NCBI RefSeq assembly: GCF_000499385.1
Contig: NW_013655128.1
Span: 129,001-193,000 of the forward strand
Direction: 5' to 3'
Length of the DNA stretch: 64,000 nt
Origin: Eimeria necatrix
Lineage: Eukaryota > Apicomplexa > Conoidasida > Eucoccidiorida > Eimeriidae
The notes beneath the pieces are model-generated. The model was given only the letters and a program-made list of their open reading frames with translations, did no database searches and was not told where the DNA came from. Below are positions 46,201-56,191 of the stretch, piece by piece. The position numbers and the translations under genes are program-made. Numbering within the stretch: the stretch's first letter is position 1; each line of letters starts with the position of its first letter.

Positions 46201-49200
46201 GCTGGTAAAAGCTGCTGCGTGTGTTGCTGGAAACGGTGGCCAGCAGCAGCGTCGGCTGCGTGGGAAGCTCTGCATATGCTTGCTGGTGCTTGTGCCTTTC
46301 TATCTTCTGCGCTTTTCCCCCAGAAACGTGTCATTTTTTGTCCTGAGGTCGTTAAATACAATCTGTTTACTAGGCTGCCGTTGAGTGTCTGCAGCTAAGA
46401 AGCTTGCAGCACATCGCATCAATTTTGCCTGTCTTTGATTGTTATTTCTCTTTTGTTGTAATCTGCATGGAGTGGTCATCTCTCATGCTGACTTCCGTTC
46501 ATCTATTTGTCTGTCAATTTTGTGTGTATTTCGTGTCTTACGATTCTTTCCCCCCCTGTCTCCTAAGCGTGCTCGCCTTTTTACGTTTTCTGCCTTCTGT
46601 CCCTCATCGCTTGCATCACTGCGTCATCTCTTTCTATTTTTTTATTCCTTTACTTTGCCACTCAGTGTCTCCTTGGCAAGCGGACCCTGCCTGGCTCTTT
46701 GAGGACTCCGACGCGGCGCCGTTTGGGCAGCCAGTCACCTCCACGGTAGCAGCAGCCGCAGCCGCTGCTGCTGTTGCTGCTACCGCCGCGACCGAGACGC
46801 TAAACAAGGCTTGTGCTAAATTAGAAGCAAGGCAGAGCGGTTTGGCAGCGGATGAGCAACAGCAACAACAGCAGTGCCAACAAGGACAGCCGCGACAGCC
46901 TGGAGGAGCCGCTGCAAATAGAAGCCCTCCAGTGACAGCTGCAGAAGCGGGAGCAACGGCAGCAGTGATTGCAGTGGCAGCGACAGCAGCAACCGCAGCA
47001 GCTACTGAAGCACTCTCATCGGCGGATAGCCACAAAGCAGCGGCCCTCATTGCTAAGGGGCCTGCCGCCGCCACAGCAGCAGCAGCACCAGCATATCCTT
47101 TCTTGAATCACCAAAAGTATACCGGTCACACCGCCGCAGTGCCTGCACCGCAACTTGTCACTGATGCGGCAGCACCCGCGAACTTTGATGCAGTGTCGAC
47201 TTCGCAAACAAACCCTGAAGCAGCAGCAGCAGCAATAGCAACACCGGTAGCACCAACAGCACTCGATCGGGTAGCACCGGCAGCACCGGCGACAGCAGGA
47301 GGAGCAGCACTTGGCGGAGAAGCAGCAGTCACCAATCTAGAGTCAGCAACAACAATAACAGAAACAAAAGCAACTGCACGGCACGTGGTATACATTGGAC
47401 ACGATATGAAGGCTACAACAGAAGAGTTTCATCGCATGGGGCCCGGAGGGGCACCTTTTGCTGTAAGCAGCGGCGGCCTTTTCTGCTTAGCACAAGGCAC
47501 TAAGCTTTCTTTTTGCAGCACCATGGGGTTGCTGATTGCAGCAGAGAAGGACGCCCCCACCAGTGCTACTGCCAGTAGCTCTGCAACGCCTGCTGCGCGG
47601 CTGTGTCAGCTACTCCTGGAGTACCCGGGACCTTTGGGAGCCTCTGATCCCCGCACCACTTCTGCGCTTATTTCATTTTTTAAGAAGGCAGTTGCTTTTA
47701 GGATGCCGCAACAGCAGCGCATGTGTACTGTCCAGGCTACGGGCCTGTGGCAGCTGCTGTTGCTGTTACTGAAGCACAATGGCGACATCACTGCGGCATC
47801 TCAGAGACTCCTCCACAGGAGTGAAGTTCAATTTGCAGTCGAAGCATTAGAAACCGAGACGCAGAACAAGCACCAGCAGCAAGAGCAGGGGCTGCCTAAC
47901 AGCAACAGCAGTACCTGCGGTTGTGGTGGGCTGGGAGCTGTGGGCAGGCAGCTCTGCTGCGGCGATGCAGCAGGGGCTGCGAAAACTGCAAGTGCGTTGG
48001 GGCTGCATGCGCATGCTTTGGCTGTTGCCAACGCTGCGGGAGCTGAATCAGTCGATGTGGCCCTCGCAGGCTTGGCTGAGACACTACAAGCTCCGTCAAC
48101 CTCTGGTGCTGCACCAGCGACTGCCGCAGCCGCAGCTGCTGCTGTAGCAGCAGCGGCGGCTGCATGCAGAGGTGGTGCATGCGGTGTCTGGGTAGCAGCC
48201 CTTGAGCGTCTGTATAGGGCTTTGGGCAGAGCCCCTCTCCCCGAGCCCACTGCGGGTAAGCAGTTTCTAGCACAAACACGGCTCTTGCATGCTTTCTGGG
48301 GAGCTTAGGAGACTTCTAGCAGGCAGCATATACATGTTTCCTGTCGTGTCTTTGCTACTTTTCTTATCGCTGCAGAGGCTTTGCGAGGGTGGCTATTTGT
48401 TGCGGCAAACTGCTGCAGCGTTCTGGGGCTACAGCACCCTGCAACACGGCAGCAGTTGCTGCAGTTGGGGCTGGCCCTGCAGACGCTCGCGCAGCAGGAC
48501 CCCCAGGCAGCAGCTGCAGCAGCACCCTGTGGCGCTGCGCATGCAGCACAGATTCTGCTATTGCTCGCGGGGGAGAAGCCAAGCGAAGAAGGAATAGGAC
48601 ACATTACTCTGCTAGGTTTGCTGTTGCTGCTTCTGCTGCTGCAAGCTTTTATGCTGCTTCCATGTCTGCTTTCGCCGTTGCATCTGGTGCAGCTGTCGAA
48701 CAAAAGATGAATGAGCTGGTGTTACTTATGCGCCACGTGGCGAGGATGGCACAGCTGGCGCCACGATGCAGCTGCAGCGGTTGCAAGGGCTGCTTGTAAT
48801 TGTGTAATTGCTGCTGCCACACACATGAAGTTCTGCTGCTGCGGTTTCTGCGGCAGGGGGATGCTCTGGCTCTCCTTTTCTGCAGGAGGCAGAGCAGCTC
48901 ATACTGACGGAGACCCTTGAGTACATATTGAGACTGTCTAATCCTCAGGTGCGCTTACATCTACCCCTGCTGTTGCTGACGCCAGCATGGCAAGTGCCGC
49001 TGGTGCAGCAGCATCATTTTCTGTGTGCTGGTATGGTGCTGCAACAGTGGGTCTACGTGCATCTCATTCCTCATAAAGTTCGTTTTGCGGCTCTTCTTGC
49101 CGAGTTTGGCCTTCTAAAGCAAGTAAGCTGCTGGCACTGTTGCAGCCATTGCTGCCAGCAGGTTAGCTTTCTTGCTGCTGCTGGTGCCACCTTAAATGTG

Positions 49201-50619
49201 CAGGACGGGAGTCCTGCTTTGTATTTGCCGTTGCATTAGAATTTCGTGTCGTTGATGTAGGCGGAGAGGTACTGTGAGTATGCTGCTGCTTCCCTGAGGG
49301 CACAGCCTCAAGTCAAGGTGGATCAACAGCTGCGTGAAATGTTGCGACAGCAAACGCAGCAGCTGCAGCAGCAAGAACGAAACTCTTTGCTGCAGCAGCA
49401 GAGCAGCTTTTTGACCCATATCCGTCGAGAGCGCATGCAGCAGCAGCAACAACAGCAGCAGCTGCCGATCCAGGATTCAATACCTGGCGGCTCGAACGGC
49501 GTGGGACAACTTTTCGGGCAGCAGCAAGTTAGCAGCAACAGCAGCAGCCGCAGTAGCAGCAAGAAGAACAAAGGCAACAAGAACAGCGGCAGCGGCAGCT
49601 GGTTCGGGGGCGTATTTGTGGGCCTCAAAAAGGCTGTGCTGCCGGTGCTTGCTGGAGAGGAGCGTCAAATAGGGGTTGAGAATACATTTTATTACAACAA
49701 GGAAAAACAAAGATGGGAAGAAAGAGGTGCTTGAAAGCCTGCTCCTATCGCTGCTGCTGATGCTTTTGTTGCTGTTGCAGCTCTTCTCATGGTTGTACCT
49801 TCCCTGGCGGCAGTTGTCCTCGTGGTTGCTGCTACTGCTGCTGCTGTTAGCGCTGCGGTTCCAGTATCTGGTGTTCCGCCTGCTGTTGCTACTTTCGTTT
49901 CGCAGCCATTATCGTCGCTGCTGCCGGTGGCTCTTGCTGCTATTGCCGCCGACTTCAGTGGCTACACTTTTGCAAGTGCGGCTCACTATCCTGGTGCTGC
50001 TGCTTGTGTATCTCACCACTGCTCGAATGTGCTGCTGCTTTGCGTATCATGCTATCTGTATGTCGTGTTCTTGATTGTGCCTCCTGCTGCAGGCAAAGAG
50101 ACACTGGATGAGCTGCAGGGAGAGCAGCTACAGCAGGAGCAAGCCTCTCCACCTCCACCAGCAGCACCCCCTGCTGCTCTCTCTGTTCAGACTGTAAGGG
50201 GCCCTGGCGTAGATAGGAGGAGGTTGTACGTGAACCCCTTTGGAGATCCCCAAGGGGTGGCGCCTCCTGGCGTGCGCTCAGTGGAGGCCTCTGCGGGTCC
50301 TTTGGCAGCTCACAGAGTTGGTGCTCCCGCGAGTCCCACATTATTATCGAGTGGGTGCGGCGCTGCGCATGTTTCAAGTAAGATCTGGGGTTGATAGGGT
50401 GACCTAAGGCTGTTAGTGTAGGGTTTATTATGTATTGTTCGGGTAAGGGTTGCAAAATCTAAGGATTTGTGGAGACTGCATGCTGCAGGAGGCCCCAGCT
50501 CCAATCCCATTTCATTTCCTTTCGGTACTCCTCCGAAAGCAGCCGCTGAGCAGCAGCAGCAGCAGCCTTTGTTGGCACCTCCTTTGGCTCCGCCCCCTTG
50601 TCCGTCTTTTTTGCGTTGA
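43261..50619 (+). CDS. SEC16: Sec16-like COPII scaffold protein at ER exit sites, eight exons
   Basis: Exons 43261-46168, 46666-48255, 48376-48615, 48693-48718 (tiny, provisional), 48886-49122, 49261-49726, 50093-50377 and 50543-50619 sum to 5829 nt in frame (1942 residues). Residues 1 to about 970 are disordered: Pro/Ala/Gly-rich first, then poly-Gln. The conserved part starts near 1215 and follows the order known for Sec16. It has a Gly-rich strand region (GPGGAPFAVSSGGLFCLAQG), YPGPLG, FFKKAVAFR and LWQLLLLLLKHNG. Then come AGAAKTASALGLHAHALAVA (the helical 'kxALWGHALxLA' element), AAHAAQILLLLAG, TETLEYILRL, FAALLAEFGLLKQ|AERYCEYA, and near the end GVENTFYYNKEKQRWEERG, the short C-terminal Sec16 signature. 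Sec16 organises ER exit sites and binds Sec13, Sec23 and Sec31. Exon and intron phases all agree. The Gln-rich first exon is much longer than any single conserved domain and is likely unstructured. Confidence 0.87.
43945..43995 (+). repeat. GCA/GCT trinucleotide array coding for poly-Ala in SEC16
   Basis: Alternating GCA and GCT codons give about a dozen consecutive alanines, interrupted once by Thr a little further on. The poly-Gln runs downstream (44820-45200 and elsewhere) use mainly CAG with CAA interruptions. These arrays are in frame and are the type of homopolymeric repeat found across this window. Confidence 0.85.
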
Positions 50620-50747
50620 AATCCGTCTATGCCTCAGCTGTTTTTTAGTGCATTTGACATAATGCGCGGGTCTTTACTTTGTAGTTTTAATAGCTGTAAC
50701 ACGGGAAAATCTGAACGGGAGGAGCTTCAATGCCAGAAAAGCAAGCA

Positions 50748-50749
<2 letters not shown>

Positions 50750-50826
<77 letters not shown>
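50750..50826. repeat. (AT)n microsatellite, about 38 units
   Basis: An uninterrupted AT dinucleotide run of 77 bases. Frames through it code for alternating Ile and Tyr on either strand and are not genes. Confidence 0.97.
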
Positions 50827-50829
<3 letters not shown>

Positions 50830-51177
50830 TTACCGTTCCCACAGTCGCAGCATCAACGGCAAACGGAACGACAAACGCAAGCGCCACTGCGCGTGTTTTT
50901 TGCTGCAACAACAGTTCCAGCAGCAGCATGTGGAAAGGAATCATTTGCTTCTGTGCCTCACTGGTTCTACAGAGTGGGGGTTGATTTTTCTACTCTTCAC
51001 GTGCACCTTTCCAGATCTAATGAAGGGTCTCTTAAGGAGGGACCCCAAAAGCCTAATGCTTAGACACTGCAGCATTGTGACGTGAGCTGTGGGGCTGCTC
51101 ACGCTGCAGCACCTCCGCAACGCCTGCTGCTGTCCCGGCCCTAGATGGACACAAGCAAGCACTTTAGTAGCCACACC

Positions 51178-51291
51178 TGTCGTTAAGGAGGATTGTACGC
51201 TGCCTGCATATGTTGCAGTGACGGCAATTTGTTCTGTCGTTAAGGATAATGGTACGCTATCTGCAGAAGCTGCAGTAGCGGCAATTGCAAG
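51178..51291 (+). repeat. Diverged 57-bp tandem duplication with intact reading frame
   Basis: TGTCGTTAAGGA begins units at 51178 and 51235. The plus-strand frame reads VVKEDCTLPAYVAVTAICS and then VVKDNGTLSAEAAVAAIAR, 19 residues each. Differences between copies keep the frame and many are conservative, but the open frame around them is only 69 codons. Confidence 0.65.
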
Positions 51292-53160
51292 AGTCTGATT
51301 ATGGCAGAAGCACCATCAGCAGCAGCAAACAAATGACAGTTTGCTTGCGGTGCTTGTGAATGAGGAATGAGACTTCGTGCACGCCCCAGTGCGCGGCCCC
51401 GTCCAACGCTAATTTAGAACTTGTAGGGTTTTTGGCGCTCTACTGCAGCGCAATCGCATAAGCAGAAGAGGTAGTGGGAAGATTAGGTGGAGGCGTGCAA
51501 GGAGGAGAACGTAAGGCAGGGAAATGGTAGGGGAAAGAATAGTGCGCGCACTTGAAGGGGAAGAAGTGCGATAGGAACGAGGAGAAGAGTACAAGCGGAC
51601 ACCCCGTGGAAACGAGGCACAACAAGAGCGCTCAATAAAGCACAGTCCATACTTGAGGAAAGGCAAACTCGACTTCGGCATCCCTACAGGGGGCAACGGC
51701 TCTTAATGAGGCGACGATACGAGAAAACATGGGGGCTCAACAACGCTTTCAAGTACAAGCGCATAGCAAATACGGGGTGACGGACATGAACAACTCGTCA
51801 CGCCATGCTTGAGCATTGTTTGTGCGCATATCATGGACATAAAGCCGGTAGGGTGGGGAGGAGTGCCTCCAGAATAACGAACGTGCTTGGTGTCGACATA
51901 CGGCTCCGCCTCATGCAACACTTTCGCTTAGGCACTGCGTCGCCTATAATGACGCACGAAGTGAGTCCATTGTAGACAAATTGAGGGGCCCTTTTCGTGT
52001 CATCCATGAGCTCTGGCATACTTCGTCCCCTCTGTGGATAGTGCATCGAGGGACCTATCCGTTCCTGGGTTACGCTCTAACCTTAGTCTTCTGAACTGCG
52101 TTTGAGAGCTTCAAGCCATACTGCACCTGTTAGGGTGGCTATAGGAACTAGTTAGCTCGCATCCTTACTGGAACCTTTTTCTCCACTGTAGTGCGGATTG
52201 GCTGAGATGACGTAAATCAGAAATCTTTACCTAAATATTGTTCGGGACATATACAGCAAAAATGCTAAATGCATACGAGATAGCTACGGAGAGACTGAAT
52301 GGTTGAGAGGCACGGACTATGACTGGACCCGCTCAGCCTACGATCACTCAGTGAAGCCCCCGGTCAGACATGCGGAATAGAACAAATACTGTGACAATAA
52401 ACAACAAAATTTTAAGAGGAAGCCTCTAAGTTGAAGGCGTACAGCCAGACTTGAATGGTACAGGAACCTACACGACCTAAGCCAAGAGTGGTATGCCCTT
52501 AATCTGAGGCGAGCACTGAAAAGCAGCATAGCAGTCTTGCGGAGCAACTCCAGATAAAAGAAGAATACATGAAACGCTGTTATATCTGAGCGATTCATCA
52601 AACGCCAGTTTCAAAAGTATTCTAGTGTTCAGTGTCTTCCGTTTAGCACCAACGATAAGATCACAAGCTCACCTGCCATGCTCATTATTTCGGCATGATG
52701 TGGTTACACTGTAATAATGTGTGTGTGAATATGGACGCAAGCAACTCACTGAGCAGACTTGGAATCGCCTGCAGCGCAACAATGGTACATTGGGATGAGT
52801 CGGCGTTGCCTGTTCGCTACTGGCGTGAAAATTCATGCTTCCCTCATTCTAGTAATCATCCCCCTTCCCTTATCTGCAACTGTTAACAACAGGAAAATAA
52901 ATACCGGAAGTAATTAATCAAACGCTCTCATAGGAGAAGAAGCCGACTTTGGGTCTGCATTTGTTGCATGCATTCACACCTGGGGGTGCAGAGCCATGCT
53001 AGATTTTCTATAACCGCAGAGCCCTACTGGCAGATTTCTAGATTTTGCACGCTCTCTTGATATTTATCCCGCTACTTCTCCCATTACTCCTTCTCTGGCA
53101 CCCGCATGGGGCCTTTTATTCAGGAGTGTGAAGTCAGCCGCTTCAGCTAGCGACCGAAAA

Positions 53161-54305
53161 ATGTACTCGTTGTTTATAAACAACAAAAACGGCAGCTTGG
53201 TATTTCAGCGCGTGCGTGCATGAGCCTCCTTCACGGTCGCGCGCAACTAGTCACAGCTGTTACTGATCCCGCTGTTGCAGTAGCAAGACTCGTCCTGCTG
53301 TTGCTGTTCCTTCCACTGCTGCTGTAGTTGTTGTTGCTGCAGCTGGTGTGGATCTCTGCTCCTGTCGCCGCCTTTTGCGCGGTCAACTAAGTACACTAGC
53401 ATGCAGCTTTTGTCTCAGATTATTCTCTTGCGTAGGGATACATGTTGTGCTTCAGAACTTCAAAGAGGGGATAAGTGTGAAGGCTAACGACGCAATCCGG
53501 CAAGCCTCAACCTTTCATGGCTTGTCTGAGATAGCAGCACAGCTGTCTCCTTTGTCTTGCTTTTCCTCAAGTGACTTGTCGTCCATTCAGCCAAGGGGCA
53601 TTTGTCTCATCGAGACCCCCCAGTTTAATGTGCAGTGTCTGGAGACACTAACGGGTGAGACACGTGAATACTCTTACAGAGCCGTTTCTTCTGTCCGCGT
53701 CTCTTCTGATGCGTTTCTGTCTTTTGTTTGGTCTCCTCTGTATCTGGTTCACCATGCCGCCTTGCCTGCTTTGTATGTCCGTTAGTTCACCTCATGTTTG
53801 TTTGCCGGACTCTCATCTGTGTGACTCCCGTTCTTTGCGTCTGTCTCTCTTAGCTGCATCTCTCCCTCTATGCCTGCCTCTCTGTCTTTGCTTGCCATTG
53901 TGCTGGTGGCTGCGGCTCACCGCCAGCATGGTTGCGCTCCGTCGCTGGCAGCACCCGTCACCCACAGCAAGGAGCAGATTGTTTGCAGACACAAACAACA
54001 CACATATGGGGGCCCTTATGGGCCCCCACATGTGACTCTGCATAGGCAGCAGCAGTATACGAATTGCTGCACCAGCATCTGCACTTCAATGGAATTTGCC
54101 GTTGGCTTCTTCAGGCCTGAGATTTGTGCTGGTGGCAGACCCCGCGCTATCTCGACAGTCGGTTGAGCAGTGCCTGCGTCGGGTATACGTGGCCTACGCG
54201 GACTACGGCCTGAAGAATCCCTTTTACGACATTGACATGCCTCTGAGGTGCCCCCTTTTCGAGCAGGAAATAAATAAAATATTTGCTGAGCACATTCGAT
54301 CCTAA
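53161..54305 (+). CDS. TRAPPC4: TRAPP complex subunit 4 (Trs23/synbindin), three exons
   Basis: Exons 53161-53211 (17 codons), 53456-53654 and 54115-54305 give 441 nt, 146 residues, with matching phases (0, then G|GC). The first exon encodes MYSLFINNKNGSLVFQ, the typical start of a longin-type TRAPP subunit. The second has IRQASTFHGLSEIAAQLSP and FNVQCLETLTG. The third continues GLRFVLVADP and ends with YADYGLKNPFYDIDMPLRCP, the family hallmark. TRAPPC4 is a core subunit of the TRAPP complexes, which act as exchange factors for the Rab1/Ypt1 GTPase in ER-to-Golgi traffic. The length equals that of plant Trs23. The PDZ-like insertion of the animal protein is absent, and the conserved helix follows the first strand almost directly. 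The second intron contains CT-rich DNA that reads as a false extension of exon 2. Confidence 0.92.
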
Positions 54306-54526
54306 ACGCAGCAGCAGTAGCGGCAGCAGCAGCGGGGAAGCATCTGGGGGCAAAAAGGAAGCCACGGAGCTGCAACAGTAAGCAAAGGGAGGAGCGCAGC
54401 AGTTACAGGGGCTGAAGCCGCTGCAGCAGCAGGAACTGAAGCTGCTGCAGCAGTAGTGAGACCAACAAGCTCAGCAGCAAGAGGACGCGCTGCTGTTGCT
54501 ACAGCAGTAGGAACTGTAGGTGGAAG

Positions 54527-54937
54527 ATGGGTGCGTCTATGGGCGTGTTGTCTGCGTATACGGTTTTGATATCTGGTTGTTTGTTTTTCCTCTACTGCGG
54601 CATTGTGTTTTATTTCAAAGCCGATACGTTCAGTCTATCGACCGAGACGCAGCAGCAAGCAGCAGCAGCATGCTTCCTGGCGGCCGCTGTGTACTTGTCT
54701 ATCCTAACTTTCCTCTTCATCACAAGGTCAGACAGCAAACGGGTGCCGGAAGCCCTCAAGTGGAGGACCATCAAGCAAAAGGCGAGGGAGATCACCAATA
54801 GACTCATAGGCTCCCCCAGAGGGGGCCCATTAAGTGCTCTGGCTAGCCCCTCGCAGTCACGGAGGTCCCTTTCCAGCAGCAGGCAGCAACTGGAGTTGCG
54901 CCCCCTTGTTGACACGCCCCCGAGAGAACGCTGGTGA
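54527..54937 (+). CDS. Small protein with two predicted membrane helices, unknown
   Basis: An open frame of 136 residues starting at the ATG at 54527, 221 bp after TRAPPC4. Two hydrophobic segments stand out: residues 8-30 (LSAYTVLISGCLFFLYCGIV) and 45-66 (AAAACFLAAAVYLSILTFLF). A short polar Gln-containing loop separates them. A basic Ser/Arg-rich tail follows from residue 67 (ALKWRTIKQKAREITNRLIG). The topology suggests an ER or Golgi hairpin protein with a cytosolic tail. I do not recognise the family. The sequence CTG|GTGAGT at the stop codon is a strong splice donor. Splicing to an acceptor near 54992 would replace the final Trp with about nine residues, so the C-terminus is uncertain. 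Confidence 0.6.
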   Translation: MGASMGVLSAYTVLISGCLFFLYCGIVFYFKADTFSLSTETQQQAAAACFLAAAVYLSILTFLFITRSDSKRVPEALKWRTIKQKAREITNRLIGSPRGGPLSALASPSQSRRSLSSSRQQLELRPLVDTPPRERW

Positions 54938-56191
54938 GTTATGGTTGTATAGTCTGCCACGGAAGTGCCTGCTACTGCTGCCTTACGCAGCAAAGCGCGG
55001 CGGCCACTGCTCCTTTGATATGCAAAGATCTTGCCTGCTGCCGCTGCATTGGAGCAGCAACACCAATCCATACGCAGCTGTCGCTGCTGCTGCTAGTGAG
55101 GTTTGCAGCAGCAGTGGCGAGGCTGCTGCTGCCGTTTCCGAGAAAGCCCATGACCCAAAGGATCAACACACACCGCCGCTCTGGGCAATGGCGGCCTGTT
55201 TGTTGCCCTGCGGCGAGAGGGCCTGAAAGCTCAAACCGAGTTGTGATGGTGCTGCTTCAATAATTTATATTTTGGGTTGTTAGTTCGTCCCCAGTAATCC
55301 CCAGCGTCTGAGACAACCTGGACACCCCACATAATTGTGGTGCCCTCGTGTGTTTGTCCTGTGAGGGCACTCACGTGGATGAAGTGTCTGCAAGCATGCA
55401 GAAGCCATTAGTCGCAGGATTTCTAGAGATTTTGTGTCGGCGAGACAAGCAGAGAGGATTTGCGTAGCCAGTTCGCCGTGGGCTTCGTTTCTGCTTTCTG
55501 GGCGGAGGCTCACGGTGCAGACAGGCGGTGGTACAGCCGAAGCGGCAATGGGCAGATCAAGCTCTCCGCCCCATCCCACGTGCCTCGTATTAATTTAAAA
55601 CAACTCTGTAGAATATTTGGAAGAAAGTGTGGGGCCTAGTTGCTACCAAGCAGCTGTAGCGAAGCGCCAGCTCTTGCAGCAGTCGCCCATGAATGCGTGC
55701 AGGGCCCTGCTGTCGATTGCTGCAAGACTTGCCAGGTACCGACGGGGGCATACTCTGTTGCTTGCAAGTTTATATTCAATAAACATGTCATAGCAGTTAT
55801 TTTCTGTTTTTCTCCCTTTGTTGTTGCTGCTGCGTTGGGGAGGGGTCCTCCCCTCCCCCTTCTTCCGGCGTTCACTTCTGGCATAGGGACGCAAAGCAGC
55901 GGCTGTATCTTCTTGCCCCCTCCTTCCGGATCGAAGTCCAATTCTGTTTTTTTATTCACCTTTTTAAATCAAAGAGCATTAACCCGAACAGAGATGCGCA
56001 TCCAACATCCGCAGGGGCTCAATAGGGAAGCGGGGCCCCCCTACGTGGAGGGGGGCCCCAAACATGGCGACAAAGCATGGGCTTCTGGCAGGCACCTGAC
56101 TTACTTTAAGATACGAAGACGGTGCTCGCAGACAGCCAGCCGCCTCGGCGGGTCACTCTACGGGCTCTGCCGCGTACATGTGCAGCTTTCC
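54938..56191. other. Intergenic region, no supported gene
   Basis: Several short frames exist. One on the minus strand (55280-55579, 99 codons) has unremarkable composition and no splice partners. The plus-strand frame that becomes the DDEL protein stays open back to 55640, so a longer N-terminus cannot be excluded, though the signal peptide argues for the ATG at 56192. Confidence 0.4.

Larger units (their letters stand above)
50620..53160. other. Intergenic region between SEC16 and TRAPPC4
   Basis: Contains the (AT)n tract at 50750-50826. A 57-bp duplication at 51178-51291 reads as protein-like repeats. A purine-biased stretch lies at about 51440-51640. No exon with defensible splice sites was found. 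The last part should include the TRAPPC4 promoter. Confidence 0.45.

Noticed and set aside
46404..46665. Apparent hydrophobic N-terminus of the second SEC16 open frame
   Set aside because: The segment is the CT-rich intron between GTATGC at 46169 and the acceptor at 46665. Reading through it gives a false membrane segment.
43158..48250. Long minus-strand open frames rich in Leu, Ala or Cys opposite the SEC16 exons
   Set aside because: They are complements of CAG/GCA arrays (CTG, TGC, GCT codons). No conserved motif occurs in them, while the plus strand carries Sec16 signatures.
50629..51063. Frames with long Ile-Tyr alternation on both strands
   Set aside because: They are translations of the (AT)n microsatellite.
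53348..53455. Apparent leader MDLCSCRRLLRGQ before TRAPPC4 exon 2
   Set aside because: The family N-terminus is found in a separate exon at 53161-53211, and the acceptor at 53455 is in phase.
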